Positions 8,627 through 17,388 of a stretch of 43,088 nt of DNA are shown piece by piece (position 1 is the first letter of the stretch; each line of letters starts with the position of its first letter). Origin of the DNA: Sphaerochaeta sp. UBA5849 (GTDB lineage: Bacteria; Spirochaetota; Spirochaetia; Sphaerochaetales; Sphaerochaetaceae); contig DJGJ01000021.1 in the NCBI GenBank assembly GCA_002432715.1, positions 35,448 to 78,535 of the forward strand, written 5' to 3'. The notes beneath the pieces were generated by a model. The model ran no database searches and was not told the origin of the DNA. It saw nothing but the letters and a program-made list of their open reading frames with translations. A program made the position numbers and the translations under genes.

Positions 8627-8656
8627 TTGTCTATTTTTTATAATCCATGGTATACT
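8627..8656 (+). promoter_or_regulatory. Candidate promoter(s) of the LplB-type transporter operon
   Basis: TTGTCT (8627-8632) and TATACT (8651-8656) are separated by 18 bases. A second, consensus -10 hexamer TATAAT lies at 8639-8644 without a good -35 hexamer, as expected for an activator-dependent promoter. The leader before the first gene is about 65-80 bases. Confidence 0.4.
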
Positions 8657-8727
8657 GCCTTTGCACGGAGGGTGCGCATTGGAGACGCACGCTGCACAGA
8701 GTCTACACAAGCGAACCAGGGAGTACT

Positions 8728-9615
8728 ATGAATAAAGCATTGGGAAGGCAGCTGAAGAAATACCGCATATTCTACCTCATGTTCCTTCCTGTAGCCGTGT
8801 ACTTCATCATATTCTCCTACTATCCATTCCTTCGCGGCCTTATCATGAGTTTCCAGGAGAACAGACTTTTGGGTAATCGGCCGTTTGCCGGCCTGGCCAA
8901 CTACAAGTTTGTGCTCAAGGACTCCAACTTCCTTTCTGCGGTGACAAATTCATTGATCATCGGCATATGGGACATGGTGCTGTACTTCTTCTTCTCCCTG
9001 GGTTTCGCACTCATTCTCAATGAGCTGGTTCAGCGGACAGTCAAGCAGACCATCCAAACCATCGCCTACATACCCTATCTTTTCAGCTGGGCGGTCATCG
9101 GAGGCATCTGGGTCCTGATCTTCGACCTGCAGGGCTTGGTCAACCAATTCCTCTCCATAATATTCGGGACCGAACCCATTTTCTTTCTCGCAAACCCCGC
9201 CTTTGCCCGACCCCTGATCATCGCCATGGGGATATGGCGCTCGATGGGATACTTTGCACTGCTCTTCACCGTGGCGATCATGAATATCGAAGGGCAGCTC
9301 TATGAAGCTGCACGCATCGACGGTGCCTCGCGTTTGATGCAAATCCGCAAGATCATCCTCCCCTCCCTGATTCCCACCATGAAAACAATCATCGTTTTGC
9401 TCTCGATCGGGGTGCTCACCCACTTCGATGAGATTTACGTCATGGTCAATCCTGCCAATCGCAGACTGATCAGCACACTGCTTCTCTTTGTATATGAAAC
9501 CGGCATCCTCAACTTCCAAACCGGAACTGCATCGGCAGGGGCGACCCTGGTGATGGCAGGCACCCTCTTGATCACCGGCCTGATGAGAAAATTCATCGGG
9601 TACGACAAGGAGTAG
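8728..9615 (+). CDS. ABC sugar transporter permease, LplB family
   Basis: This 295-residue inner-membrane protein starts at an ATG preceded by AGGGAG. It has six or so hydrophobic segments, beginning YLMFLPVAVYFIIFSYYPF, and the EAA cytoplasmic loop that contacts the ATPase (LYEAARIDGASRLMQIRKIILP). The N-terminal shape and the phrase PFLRGLIMSFQ fit LplB-type permeases of complex polysaccharide or oligosaccharide importers. It pairs with the second permease three bases downstream and with the solute-binding protein after that. No ATPase gene is nearby, so a shared MsmX/UgpC-type ATPase is likely (inference). Confidence 0.92.
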   Translation: MNKALGRQLKKYRIFYLMFLPVAVYFIIFSYYPFLRGLIMSFQENRLLGNRPFAGLANYKFVLKDSNFLSAVTNSLIIGIWDMVLYFFFSLGFALILNELVQRTVKQTIQTIAYIPYLFSWAVIGGIWVLIFDLQGLVNQFLSIIFGTEPIFFLANPAFARPLIIAMGIWRSMGYFALLFTVAIMNIEGQLYEAARIDGASRLMQIRKIILPSLIPTMKTIIVLLSIGVLTHFDEIYVMVNPANRRLISTLLLFVYETGILNFQTGTASAGATLVMAGTLLITGLMRKFIGYDKE

Positions 9616-9618
9616 GCG

Positions 9619-10488
9619 ATGAAGAATCGACTCAGCAAGAAAGACAATCTACCCCTTGCCATGAGGGTGCTGAACATCCTGGTGCTGGTCCTTGTGGTGG
9701 TCCTGATGGGACTTCCCATGCTCAACGTCCTGGCAGTTTCGCTCTCCACCCAGGCAAAGAGTGATTCTCCAGGCCTGGTGTTGCTTCCCACCCCGCCCAC
9801 CTTCGAGGGATATACTTTCATCTGGAAACATACAAACCTTCCCCGCCCCTTCTTCAACACCGTCTATGTTTCGGTGGTGGGAACGGTCCTGCATGTGCTG
9901 ATGGCCTCCCTTGCCGGCTATATTCTCTGCCAAAACAAGTTGCCGTTTCGCAAGGCCATGACAACATTCATCCTGCTCACCATGACCGTCCCCTATGAGC
10001 TTACCATGATCGGCATCTATGCGGTGAACCGGGACCTCGGTCTAACCAATACGTATGCAGGGCTCATCCTCAACGGCATGGTCAGCGGATTCAGTGTCTT
10101 TCTGATGCGCAACTACTTCCAGGCCATCCCCCTCTCGCTTGCCGAGTCGGCACGCATAGACGGCGCAGGTGAGTGGAGGATTTTCTCCTCCATCTATCTG
10201 CGCCTTTCGGTTTCGGGATTGATGACCATAGGAACACTCGAGTTGATCAGGCGGTGGAACAACATCACCATGACCATCACCCTCATCAGTGACATGAAGA
10301 AATGGACGTTGCCGGTTGTGCTGCGCTACATCCTGTTCGACCAGACATCCACGTCGGGAACCAGCTACATTTTCGCCAATGCAAAAATGGCTGCGGTGGT
10401 CATGACCGCCCTTCCCTTGGTCGTCCTGTACTTTTTCACCCAGTCATTCTTCTCAAGCGGAATTATGATCGGGTCGGTGAAGGAATAA
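9619..10488 (+). CDS. ABC sugar transporter permease, YtcP family
   Basis: This is a 289-residue membrane protein of the MalG/YtcP type. The N-terminal segment (LVLVVVLMGLPMLNVLAVSLS) is followed by a periplasmic region that includes LPTPPTFEGYTFIWK, as in YtcP. The EAA loop is LAESARIDGAGEWRIFSSIYLRLS. It is separated from the first permease by three bases and starts after GGAGTAGGCG, so translation is linked. With that permease it would form the membrane channel of an oligosaccharide importer. A perfect hairpin follows the stop codon, before the solute-binding protein gene. Confidence 0.92.
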   Translation: MKNRLSKKDNLPLAMRVLNILVLVLVVVLMGLPMLNVLAVSLSTQAKSDSPGLVLLPTPPTFEGYTFIWKHTNLPRPFFNTVYVSVVGTVLHVLMASLAGYILCQNKLPFRKAMTTFILLTMTVPYELTMIGIYAVNRDLGLTNTYAGLILNGMVSGFSVFLMRNYFQAIPLSLAESARIDGAGEWRIFSSIYLRLSVSGLMTIGTLELIRRWNNITMTITLISDMKKWTLPVVLRYILFDQTSTSGTSYIFANAKMAAVVMTALPLVVLYFFTQSFFSSGIMIGSVKE

Positions 10489-10490
10489 GA

Positions 10491-10508
10491 CTCTTCGCCA
10501 GCGAAGAG
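10491..10508 (+). repeat. Intergenic hairpin between permease and solute-binding protein genes
   Basis: CTCTTCGC, a two-base CA loop and GCGAAGAG form a perfect inverted repeat starting three bases after the permease stop codon. It has no T run, so it is more likely an mRNA processing or stability element than a terminator. It would allow the solute-binding protein to be made in excess of the permeases. Confidence 0.5.
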
Positions 10509-10550
10509 ACAAAGACTATTACGTACCATGAATCCAAAAGGAGGATGCAT

Positions 10551-11960
10551 ATGAAACGTACTCGCGTATTGGTAATTCTGGTGGTGCTGCTGACCATCAG
10601 CCTCACGCTGTTCGCCCAAGGTCAGGTTGACAAAGGCGCGGTGGAAGTCAAGGTGCTGGCCGGAGTAACCGGCGGAAAGGATGACGCGGAGAACAAACTG
10701 TTCGAAGAGGCCATGGAGAAGGCGACCGGCCTGAACATCACCTGGGAGAAGGTCCCCTCGGGATACGACCAGGTGTTGATGCAGAAGCTCGGAGCCGGCG
10801 AGCAGTATGACCTGATCTACCTCAACCAGTTCCAGATGTACACCCTGGGCAAACAAGGGGCGTTGATGGACCTGACCGACAGGATTGCCGCATCAAAAGT
10901 CTATGCAGAGAACGTAGACAAGTCTGAACTTGAGAAAATCCAGTTCAACGGCAAGTACTATGCCGGCTTCAACAAGCTCGAGGTATTCCCGCTGGTCAAT
11001 GTCAACAAGGCCATCACCGACAAGGTCGGCATCGATTTGAGCAAGCTTTCCACGTTGGATGACTACTACCAGATGCTGAAAAAAGTGAAGACCTACATGG
11101 AACAGACCGAGGGACGCAAGCCCTACTATCCGTTCTTCACCTACATGCCGGACATCTGGGACCTGCAGCCGTGGTTCAGCTCGGTCGGTCTCAGACGTGG
11201 TGTCTTTATCGATGCGAACGGCAAGAAATTCGCCCCGTATGTCGATCCGAAAGCCAAGGTCGTCTGGGAATGGCTTGCAAAGCTCTATCGTGAAGGCTTG
11301 ATGGATCCCACTTCCTTCACCGGCAAGACCGGAGACATGCGCAGCAAGATGTGGCAGAGCCAGGACATCGTCATGGACGTCGACTGGGCTGCATGGACAG
11401 GGCTTTACAACAACAACGCACGAACTGCAGGCACCTATCCCGCAAAGGTCAACGTTGTCGGACTTCCCGGCACCAAGGGCCCAAGCGGCAAGTACATGCT
11501 CGAGCAGGGCGGAGCCTCGCTGTGGGCGATTCCCGCCAATGCCAAGAATCCCGATGAAGCATTCAAGATCATCGAGTACATGGCAACCAAGGAAGGAGCC
11601 CTGTTGCTTTCCGCAGGTATCGAAGGCCATGACTACAATCTCAAGAATGGCAAGATCGAGTACACTGAAGTCGGCAAGGCCCACGCCAAGGACCACGGGG
11701 CTCCATTCCCGATTTCCAAGCTTTTCGACCTTTCCGTCTTGGGCGAGATGAACCCCGGAGTGTTGGAATCGGTTGCAATCGGCAAGCGCGCAGACGTCGA
11801 GGTTGCTCCCATGGGATATGCCAACGGAGAGCTGGACGCCCGCAAGTACTATGATATCATGTCCAAGTGGATGACCGAATGCGTGATGGGAAAAATCACC
11901 GCAGAGGCAGCCATGAAGGGTGCTGAGAACGAGCTGAGAACCAACAAGCTCATCGACTGA
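10551..11960 (+). CDS. Extracellular (periplasmic) sugar-binding protein of an ABC importer
   Basis: This 469-residue protein has an AAAGGAGGATGC ribosome site seven bases before ATG. It has a basic start, a hydrophobic stretch (VLVILVVLLTISLTLFAQG) and a likely cleavage site after FAQ. There is no lipobox Cys, so it should be a soluble periplasmic protein in a diderm cell. The body resembles family 1 (LipO-like) solute-binding proteins used with LplB/YtcP permeases: EEAMEKATGLNITWEKVP, QYDLIYLNQFQMY, and AIPANAKNPDEAFKIIEYM near the C-terminus. Ligand is unknown, probably an oligosaccharide. It is the third gene of the operon and is followed by two palindromes and then the PHP gene. Confidence 0.9.
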   Translation: MKRTRVLVILVVLLTISLTLFAQGQVDKGAVEVKVLAGVTGGKDDAENKLFEEAMEKATGLNITWEKVPSGYDQVLMQKLGAGEQYDLIYLNQFQMYTLGKQGALMDLTDRIAASKVYAENVDKSELEKIQFNGKYYAGFNKLEVFPLVNVNKAITDKVGIDLSKLSTLDDYYQMLKKVKTYMEQTEGRKPYYPFFTYMPDIWDLQPWFSSVGLRRGVFIDANGKKFAPYVDPKAKVVWEWLAKLYREGLMDPTSFTGKTGDMRSKMWQSQDIVMDVDWAAWTGLYNNNARTAGTYPAKVNVVGLPGTKGPSGKYMLEQGGASLWAIPANAKNPDEAFKIIEYMATKEGALLLSAGIEGHDYNLKNGKIEYTEVGKAHAKDHGAPFPISKLFDLSVLGEMNPGVLESVAIGKRADVEVAPMGYANGELDARKYYDIMSKWMTECVMGKITAEAAMKGAENELRTNKLID

Positions 11961-11961
11961 C

Positions 11962-11975
11962 GATACAGCTGTATC
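11962..11975. repeat. 14-base perfect palindrome after the solute-binding protein gene
   Basis: GATACAGCTGTATC is fully self-complementary and begins two bases after the stop codon. It may be part of a composite 3' end with the hairpin that follows. Alternatively it could be a protein-binding site. Confidence 0.4.
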
Positions 11976-11981
11976 AGGATC

Positions 11982-12008
11982 GGGCGCAGCATCTGCTGCG
12001 CCCTTCTT
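11982..12008 (+). terminator. Strong hairpin with short T-rich tail (partial terminator or stability element)
   Basis: GGGCGCAGCA (11982-11991), a TC loop, and TGCTGCGCCC (11994-12003) make a ten-base-pair GC-rich stem followed by TTCTT. The tail is short, so read-through into the PHP gene 12 bases later is likely. The element probably protects the upstream mRNA and reduces expression of the PHP gene. Confidence 0.55.
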
Positions 12009-12020
12009 GCAGGAAACGAT

Positions 12021-13307
12021 ATGGAAGAAATCCGCTTGAGCAGGACCTATACCCGTGAGGAGCAGAAAAAGTACCTCCGCATTCCCTTCCAGGTAGGACA
12101 AGATGTCCAACGCATTGAGATAACCTATGCCTATGAACGGCATCAGGTACGGCAAACCGCCTATGGACAGGAGAAGAAGGAGATCAACATCATCGACCTG
12201 GGGCTGTTCGATGAGCGGGGGCAGCTGTGCGGCTGGTCGGGCTCGGAGCGGCTTTCAATCGTAGTGAGTGAACAAACCAGCACTCCAGGGTACCGAAGAC
12301 TTCCGATCAGAAGCGGAACCTGGCAGGTTGCTTTGGGAATCTACAAGGTTCAGTCCAGCGTAGAGGTTCAGCTGTGCATCCGCCTGTTTCCCAAAGAGAG
12401 GCGTTGGCTGAAAGGCGATCTGCACATGCATACCCTCAACAGTGACGGCATCTATACTACAGAGGAGGTCATCAGCTACGCCAAGCATGCCAAGCTGGAT
12501 TTCATCGCCTTGACCGACCACAACAACACCGAGCAGAACAGGGAGATAGGCAATCCAGAGGGTATTACCGTTATTGCGGGGATGGAATACACCAACTACG
12601 GCGGGCACGCAAACTTCTTCTTTACCGATGAGGGAATCTTTACCGCCGATCCGCTCTCCAATACCAAGGAAGAGATGCAAGCTGTCGTGAGCGAAGCAAA
12701 AAAGAGGGGTGCCATCGTTTCGCTGAATCATATCTGCGACACATCCTGCCCTTGGGTGCTCGGCTTCGATATTCCCTACGACCTGATTGAAGTCTGGAAC
12801 GGCTTCCCCAAGCCTTCAGACATGGAGGCGATTGCCTGGTGGCACCAAAAGTTGGTGGAGGGCAGGCATGTGGCAGCCGTTGGAGGTTCCGATACCCATC
12901 GAATCGAGCAGGGTCGCAGCCATGGGACCCCCACCACGTATGTATATGCACGCTCATCCGGTCGCAAGGATATCCTTGATGCCTTGGTGGAAGGACGGTC
13001 GTTCATCACAGCCTCATCGGACGGTGCCCGGCTGGATCTGCACCTCGGCCCTTCAAGCTTGGGAGAGTGTGCGGTATGGAATGAACAGCTTGAGGGGGAG
13101 GCATCTGTAGACAAGGCAAAGCAGGGTGATCGCTTGGTGCTTATCAGCGACATGGGCATCGAGGCGACCTGGACCATAGCACATGAGGGCCGGCTAGCCT
13201 TTCCATTCAAGGTGCAGAAACGACGTTTTTACCGCATTGAACTTTATCGGAACCTGCTGGGTATACAGCTGCTTGCAGCCCTTACAAACCCTGTCTACTT
13301 GCGTTGA
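12021..13307 (+). CDS. CehA/McbA-type PHP-domain metal-dependent hydrolase
   Basis: The protein has 428 residues. Residues about 1-125 form a beta-rich N-terminal domain of the kind found before PHP domains in CehA-like proteins. The PHP domain starts at GDLHMHTLNSDG (HxH metal motif), with TDHNNTEQN (the second metal site, DHN), NHICD, and GGSDTHR late in the sequence. Together these give the expected His/Asp/Glu set for a tri-metal site. Family enzymes hydrolyse phosphoesters or related bonds. There is no signal peptide, so it should act in the cytoplasm on the imported substrate. It is the last gene of the importer operon and overlaps the convergent LacI gene by 13 bases. Confidence 0.85.
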   Translation: MEEIRLSRTYTREEQKKYLRIPFQVGQDVQRIEITYAYERHQVRQTAYGQEKKEINIIDLGLFDERGQLCGWSGSERLSIVVSEQTSTPGYRRLPIRSGTWQVALGIYKVQSSVEVQLCIRLFPKERRWLKGDLHMHTLNSDGIYTTEEVISYAKHAKLDFIALTDHNNTEQNREIGNPEGITVIAGMEYTNYGGHANFFFTDEGIFTADPLSNTKEEMQAVVSEAKKRGAIVSLNHICDTSCPWVLGFDIPYDLIEVWNGFPKPSDMEAIAWWHQKLVEGRHVAAVGGSDTHRIEQGRSHGTPTTYVYARSSGRKDILDALVEGRSFITASSDGARLDLHLGPSSLGECAVWNEQLEGEASVDKAKQGDRLVLISDMGIEATWTIAHEGRLAFPFKVQKRRFYRIELYRNLLGIQLLAALTNPVYLR

Positions 13308-14296
13308 GCAGTAGAATCCCGCTGAACAAAGGTGAACGGCAGGGCTATGCTCACCGGCAGGCCGTTCTTGCTGGTGATCAGAGAATGCAACAGAGCTACC
13401 GCCATCTGCCCCATTTCAACGAGCGGCTGACAGATGGTGGTCAAGCGGGGGACGGAGAACGAGGAGAGCTCGATATTGTCAAAACCGACGACCGAAACAT
13501 CGCCGGGGACACTGAGGTTGTGGTCGGCAAGACCTCGAATCGAGCCGAGAGCCAGCTCATCGGTGATGGCAAACAGTGCAGTAAAGGTGGTATTTGAATC
13601 CAGCAGCCGGCTCAATGCCTTGGCTCCCCCTTCCATGTTGTACACATCGGCAAAAGCAACCTTGCTTGCATCATAGGGGATTCCCGCTTGCTCAAGCGCC
13701 TTGCGGTACCCCTCCAACCGTTGGGATGAGAAGCTGTATTTGGTCCCGCCGATGCAGGCGATATCGCGATGGCCGAGCTTGATCAGGTAGCTGACCGCCT
13801 GCAACGCAGCTTCATCTTCGCTGATATGGATCGAGGTGGCCTTCCACCCATCCCTCTCGAAGGTGGCAAGTACGGTGGGAATCTTGTTCTCCTCCAAGTA
13901 GTTCTGGAACTCAGGCAGCGCCACTTCATGCAAGATGATGATGCCGTCCAGACGGTCCGCCTTCAGGCGCTTGAGGCATGCCAGTTCCCCTTCCTCGTCG
14001 GTGGAGGCAAAATAGAAGCTGGTATGGTAGCCGAACTGTTCCAGATGGTGTTCCACAATGCTGAACAGCTGACGTTGGAACATGTTGAACATGCCCGGCA
14101 TGACGATGCCTACGGTAGAGGTATGCTTGCTGACCATATCGCGGGCGGCACGATTGGGGACATAGCCGGTCTGCTTGATCGCAGAGAGGATACGCTCGCG
14201 CTTGTCGGCCTTGACGTTATCCTGATGGTTGAGCACCCGGGAGACGGTGGAAACAGAGACCCCTGCCAATTTCGCTATGTCCTTGATACTTATCAT
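13295..14296 (-). CDS. LacI-family transcriptional repressor of the adjacent iol-like operon
   Basis: This protein of about 333 residues has an N-terminal LacI helix-turn-helix (DIAKLAGVSVSTVSRVLNHQ) with hinge PNRAARDMVS, and a periplasmic-binding-protein-like sensor domain (TVGIVMPGMFN, DGIIILHE, GHRDIACIGG, ALFAITDELALG, SVVGFDNIELS). ATG at 14296 is preferred over GTG at 14302 because AGGGAT lies at proper spacing. It is divergent from iolG, and two LacI-type operator-like sites flank the shared promoter region, one beside each gene. It is therefore probably a repressor of the iol-like operon and of itself, relieved by a pathway intermediate or sugar. The ligand is not identifiable by eye. 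Confidence 0.92.
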   Translation of the reverse strand: MISIKDIAKLAGVSVSTVSRVLNHQDNVKADKRERILSAIKQTGYVPNRAARDMVSKHTSTVGIVMPGMFNMFQRQLFSIVEHHLEQFGYHTSFYFASTDEEGELACLKRLKADRLDGIIILHEVALPEFQNYLEENKIPTVLATFERDGWKATSIHISEDEAALQAVSYLIKLGHRDIACIGGTKYSFSSQRLEGYRKALEQAGIPYDASKVAFADVYNMEGGAKALSRLLDSNTTFTALFAITDELALGSIRGLADHNLSVPGDVSVVGFDNIELSSFSVPRLTTICQPLVEMGQMAVALLHSLITSKNGLPVSIALPFTFVQRDSTAQRK

Positions 14297-14312
14297 ATTC
14301 ACATCCCTATGC

Positions 14313-14326
14313 TGAGAACGTTGTCA
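14313..14326. promoter_or_regulatory. LacI-family operator-like site beside the repressor gene
   Basis: TGAGAACGTTGTCA is a near-palindrome around a central AACGTT (six of seven pairs match), of the form seen for LacI-family operators. It lies 17 bases upstream of the repressor start, in position for autoregulation. Confidence 0.6.
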
Positions 14327-14387
14327 CAAATGCATCATGCCACCTGTGCAATTGCTTTGTCAAATGGATTCACCCAGGCGAAATTTC

Positions 14388-14415
14388 TTTACAAACATGT
14401 GCGATGTTGTATACT
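14388..14415 (+). promoter_or_regulatory. Promoter of the iol-like operon
   Basis: TTTACA (14388-14393) and TATACT (14410-14415) are separated by 16 bases, a good match to a sigma70-type promoter. The operator-like site begins ten bases after the -10 hexamer. Confidence 0.6.
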
Positions 14416-14424
14416 CAAAGAAAC

Positions 14425-14438
14425 TGGTAACGTTTTCA
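14425..14438. promoter_or_regulatory. LacI-family operator-like site over the iol-like transcription start
   Basis: TGGTAACGTTTTCA shares the AACGTTnTCA half of the site at 14313-14326 and is placed just downstream of the -10 element. A bound repressor would block transcription start. The AGAGGAGAAC ribosome site of iolG follows. Confidence 0.6.
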
Positions 14439-14465
14439 TAAAGTAAGAAGAGAGGAGAACCTTTC

Positions 14466-15500
14466 ATGGATACAATCGTAAGAATCGGTATTATCGGAGC
14501 CGGGCGAATCGGCAAGCTGCATGCAGAGAATATCACAAAATTCGTGAAGTCGGTCGAGGTGGTGGGCATCAGCGACGTCTTGATGAATGAGCAGATGGAA
14601 GCCTGGGCAAAGGGCCTGGGAATCCGGGTTGTAACCAAGGATGCGATGGATTTGATCAAGCACCCCGACATCGATGCCATCATGGTATGCAGTTCCACTG
14701 CAACCCATGCCGACTTCACCATCGCAGCCGCAAAGGAAGGCAAGCATATCTTCTGCGAGAAGCCGATTGACTTGTCGGTGAAAAAGGGCTTGGAAGCCAT
14801 CAAGGCAGCCAAGGCTCACAACGTCAAGCTGCAGCTTGGCTTCAACCGCCGCTTCGACCACAACTTCCGTCAGGTCAGGGAACTGACCAAGGCCGGCAAA
14901 GTCGGAGATGTACACATTGTGAAGATCACCAGCCGCGACCCGGCTCCACCGACGGCAGCATATGCAGCAGTTTCGGGCGGTATTTTCCTCGATATGATGA
15001 TTCATGACTTCGATATGGCCCGCTATCAGGCCGGCAGCGAAATTGTCAGCGTCCATGCGACCGGAGCAGTCTTGGTCGATCCGGAGATCGGCAAGGCCGG
15101 GGATGTAGACACCGCCATTGTCACTCTCACCTTCGCCAACGGGGCGATCGGGGTTATCGACAACTCCCGCAAGGCAGTCTACGGCTATGACCAGCGCCTT
15201 GAGGTGTTCGGCTCCAAAGGCTGTGCAAAGGCTGAGAACGACACCCCGTCGACCGTCACACTCGCCACCAGTGAGCATGTCGCCTCCGACAAACCCCTCT
15301 ACTTCTTCCTGGAGCGGTACAAGGACGCTTTTGTGGATGAGGTTGTCTCCTTCGCCCAGGCCATTGTCGAGAATACCGACGTGTTGGTCAGCGGTGAGGA
15401 TGGGCTTGAGGATATGGTTGCCGCCCTTGCTGCCGGCAAGAGCCTGAAGGAAGGCCGACCGGTGACCATTGCTGAGATGAAGAAAGAGCTCGGGCTCTAA
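14466..15500 (+). CDS. iolG: Inositol 2-dehydrogenase (Gfo/Idh/MocA family)
   Basis: The protein has 344 residues. The NAD-binding motif GIIGAGRIGKLHAENI is at the N-terminus, the EKPID motif with the conserved Lys is near residue 100, and the catalytic Asp-x-x-x-His is in GGIFLDMMIHDFDMARY near residue 176. These match bacterial IolG, which oxidises myo-inositol to 2-keto-inositol (scyllo-inosose) with NAD. A related inositol or sugar substrate cannot be excluded. It is the first gene of a six-gene operon, starts after GAGGAG, and lies ten bases before iolD. The LacI-type operator-like sites upstream suggest induction by substrate. Confidence 0.92.
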   Translation: MDTIVRIGIIGAGRIGKLHAENITKFVKSVEVVGISDVLMNEQMEAWAKGLGIRVVTKDAMDLIKHPDIDAIMVCSSTATHADFTIAAAKEGKHIFCEKPIDLSVKKGLEAIKAAKAHNVKLQLGFNRRFDHNFRQVRELTKAGKVGDVHIVKITSRDPAPPTAAYAAVSGGIFLDMMIHDFDMARYQAGSEIVSVHATGAVLVDPEIGKAGDVDTAIVTLTFANGAIGVIDNSRKAVYGYDQRLEVFGSKGCAKAENDTPSTVTLATSEHVASDKPLYFFLERYKDAFVDEVVSFAQAIVENTDVLVSGEDGLEDMVAALAAGKSLKEGRPVTIAEMKKELGL

Positions 15501-15510
15501 GGAGAGGCGC

Positions 15511-17376
15511 ATGGCAACGATTAGACTGACTATGGCGCAAGCCCTGCTGCGCTTTCTGGACAACCAATACCTTTGGTTCGACGGGGAGGAGACTAAATTC
15601 GTCGAAGGTGTCTTTGGCATCTTCGGCCACGGTTGCGTGGTAGGCATCGGGGAGGCTCTGGCTGATGAGAATAACAAGCTGCCCTTCTATCAAGCAAAGA
15701 ACGAACAAGGAGCGGTCCATGCAGCCACGGCGTTCGCCAAGGAGCACAACCGGAGAAAAATCATGGCGGTGACCAGCTCCATCGGTCCCGGGGCACTGAA
15801 CATGGTCGTGGGTGCCGGTACGGCTACCGCAAACCACATTCCAGTGCTCCTGCTGCCCGGGGATGTCTTTGCCTGCCGCCAGCCCGACCCCGTATTGCAA
15901 CAAATAGAGATTCCGACCGATTACTCCAATACTGCCAACGACGCATTCCGTTCGGTATCACGGTACTGGGACCGGGTCAACCGTCCCGAACAGCTGATGA
16001 GCGCCATGCTCAATGCAATGAGAGTGCTCACCGATCCTGCCGAGACCGGAGCCGTCACCATCGCCCTCCCCCAGGATGTGCAGGGCATGGCCTACGACTA
16101 CCCCGCCGAGTTCTTTGCCAAGCGGGTGCACTATGTTGAACGAAGAATCCCAACCCAATTCCAGCTCGACCGACTCGCCAACCTGATTGCCAAGGCAGAA
16201 AAGCCCTTGGTCATCTGCGGCGGCGGTGTGCGATACAGCGAAGCCGGGGATGCCTTGGCAGCTTTCTGTGAACGGTATGCAATTCCGTTCGCCGAAACCC
16301 AGGCCGGCAAAGGAACAGTCCTTTGGGACAATCCCTACAACCTTTCGGGCATCGGGACCACCGGCAGCCAGGCGGCAAACCGCTTGGCCAAGCAGAGTGA
16401 CCTGATCATCGGCATCGGCACTCGTTTCGGTGACTTCACCACCTGTTCGAAATGGCTTTTCCAGAACCCTGCATGCAAGTTTGTCTCAATCAATATCGCC
16501 CCCTTCGATGCCTACAAGCTCAACAGCCTTCCCATCGTTGCAGATGCCAAGCTCACCTTGGAATCTTTGGTTTCCTTACCCCAGCTGGCCGGCTACAAGA
16601 GCCGTTGGGGCAAGACGATTGAAACCGAAAGAACGCTATGGAACCAGGAAGTCGACCGGCTCTATCAGGAAGTTGTTCCCTCCTCGCTCTCCCAGGTACG
16701 GGTGCTTGGTGAACTCAACGACCGACTGCTTCCTCCCTCGGCCATCGTGGTTTCAGGCTCCGGTTCGATTCCCAGCGACATGCAAAGGGTATGGAGAACC
16801 CGGGTACGGGGAACCTATCACATGGAGTATGCATTCTCCTGCATGGGGTATGAGGTGGCAGCGGCTCTCGGAACCAAAATCGCCCATCCGCAGCAGGAGG
16901 TGGTGACCATCATCGGCGACGGTGCCTACACCATGCTCCATACAGAACTGCTTACCTCCATCCAGGAAGGCAGGAAGATCATCGTGGTGGTGTTGGACAA
17001 TGCTGGGTTCCACTGCATCGACAACCTGCAGAACAGCCAAGGCATCGTCCATTACGGCAATGAGTGGAGACGGCGCGAGGATGAGACGGGTCGATTGACC
17101 GGCGCCCCCCTCTCCGTCGACTACGCCCTCAATGCGCAGAGCTGGGGTGCGGTAGGTCTGAAGGCCGATACCATCGAGGAGTTGGAACAAGCTGTGAAAC
17201 AGGCTCTGCAGGAGAAGGTCTCGACGTTGATCCACTGCCATGTAGCCCCGAAATCCATGACCAAGGGGTACGAATCCTGGTGGCGGGTGGGTACTGCAGA
17301 AGTTTCAAACAACCCCAAGGTGGTTGAAGCCTGGACCGAATTGCAATCCGAGATTGCAAAGACACGACAATTCTAA
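15511..17376 (+). CDS. iolD: 3D-(3,5/4)-trihydroxycyclohexane-1,2-dione hydrolase (ThDP-dependent)
   Basis: This 621-residue protein has the full three-domain layout of thiamine diphosphate enzymes. Glu65 in AKNEQGAVHAA activates the cofactor. The middle domain has PLVICGGGVRYS. The ThDP/Mg motif runs from GDGAYTMLHTEL (residue 469) to LDNAGF (Asn497). Length and sequence agree with IolD, which opens the cyclohexanedione ring to give 5-deoxy-D-glucuronate. No key residue appears lost. It is coupled to iolG (10-base gap) and iolE (12-base gap). The iolB, iolC and iolJ genes that would process its product in the usual pathway are absent from the window. Confidence 0.93.
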   Translation: MATIRLTMAQALLRFLDNQYLWFDGEETKFVEGVFGIFGHGCVVGIGEALADENNKLPFYQAKNEQGAVHAATAFAKEHNRRKIMAVTSSIGPGALNMVVGAGTATANHIPVLLLPGDVFACRQPDPVLQQIEIPTDYSNTANDAFRSVSRYWDRVNRPEQLMSAMLNAMRVLTDPAETGAVTIALPQDVQGMAYDYPAEFFAKRVHYVERRIPTQFQLDRLANLIAKAEKPLVICGGGVRYSEAGDALAAFCERYAIPFAETQAGKGTVLWDNPYNLSGIGTTGSQAANRLAKQSDLIIGIGTRFGDFTTCSKWLFQNPACKFVSINIAPFDAYKLNSLPIVADAKLTLESLVSLPQLAGYKSRWGKTIETERTLWNQEVDRLYQEVVPSSLSQVRVLGELNDRLLPPSAIVVSGSGSIPSDMQRVWRTRVRGTYHMEYAFSCMGYEVAAALGTKIAHPQQEVVTIIGDGAYTMLHTELLTSIQEGRKIIVVVLDNAGFHCIDNLQNSQGIVHYGNEWRRREDETGRLTGAPLSVDYALNAQSWGAVGLKADTIEELEQAVKQALQEKVSTLIHCHVAPKSMTKGYESWWRVGTAEVSNNPKVVEAWTELQSEIAKTRQF

Positions 17377-17388
17377 AAGGAACACAGT

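Noticed and set aside
10893..12155. Long antisense open frame across the solute-binding protein gene
   Set aside because: Low-complexity, His- and Val-rich translation typical of a shadow frame, crossing two strong hairpins.
14436..15677. Long antisense open frame across iolG
   Set aside because: No recognisable protein motifs and it covers a clear iolG gene and the start of iolD.
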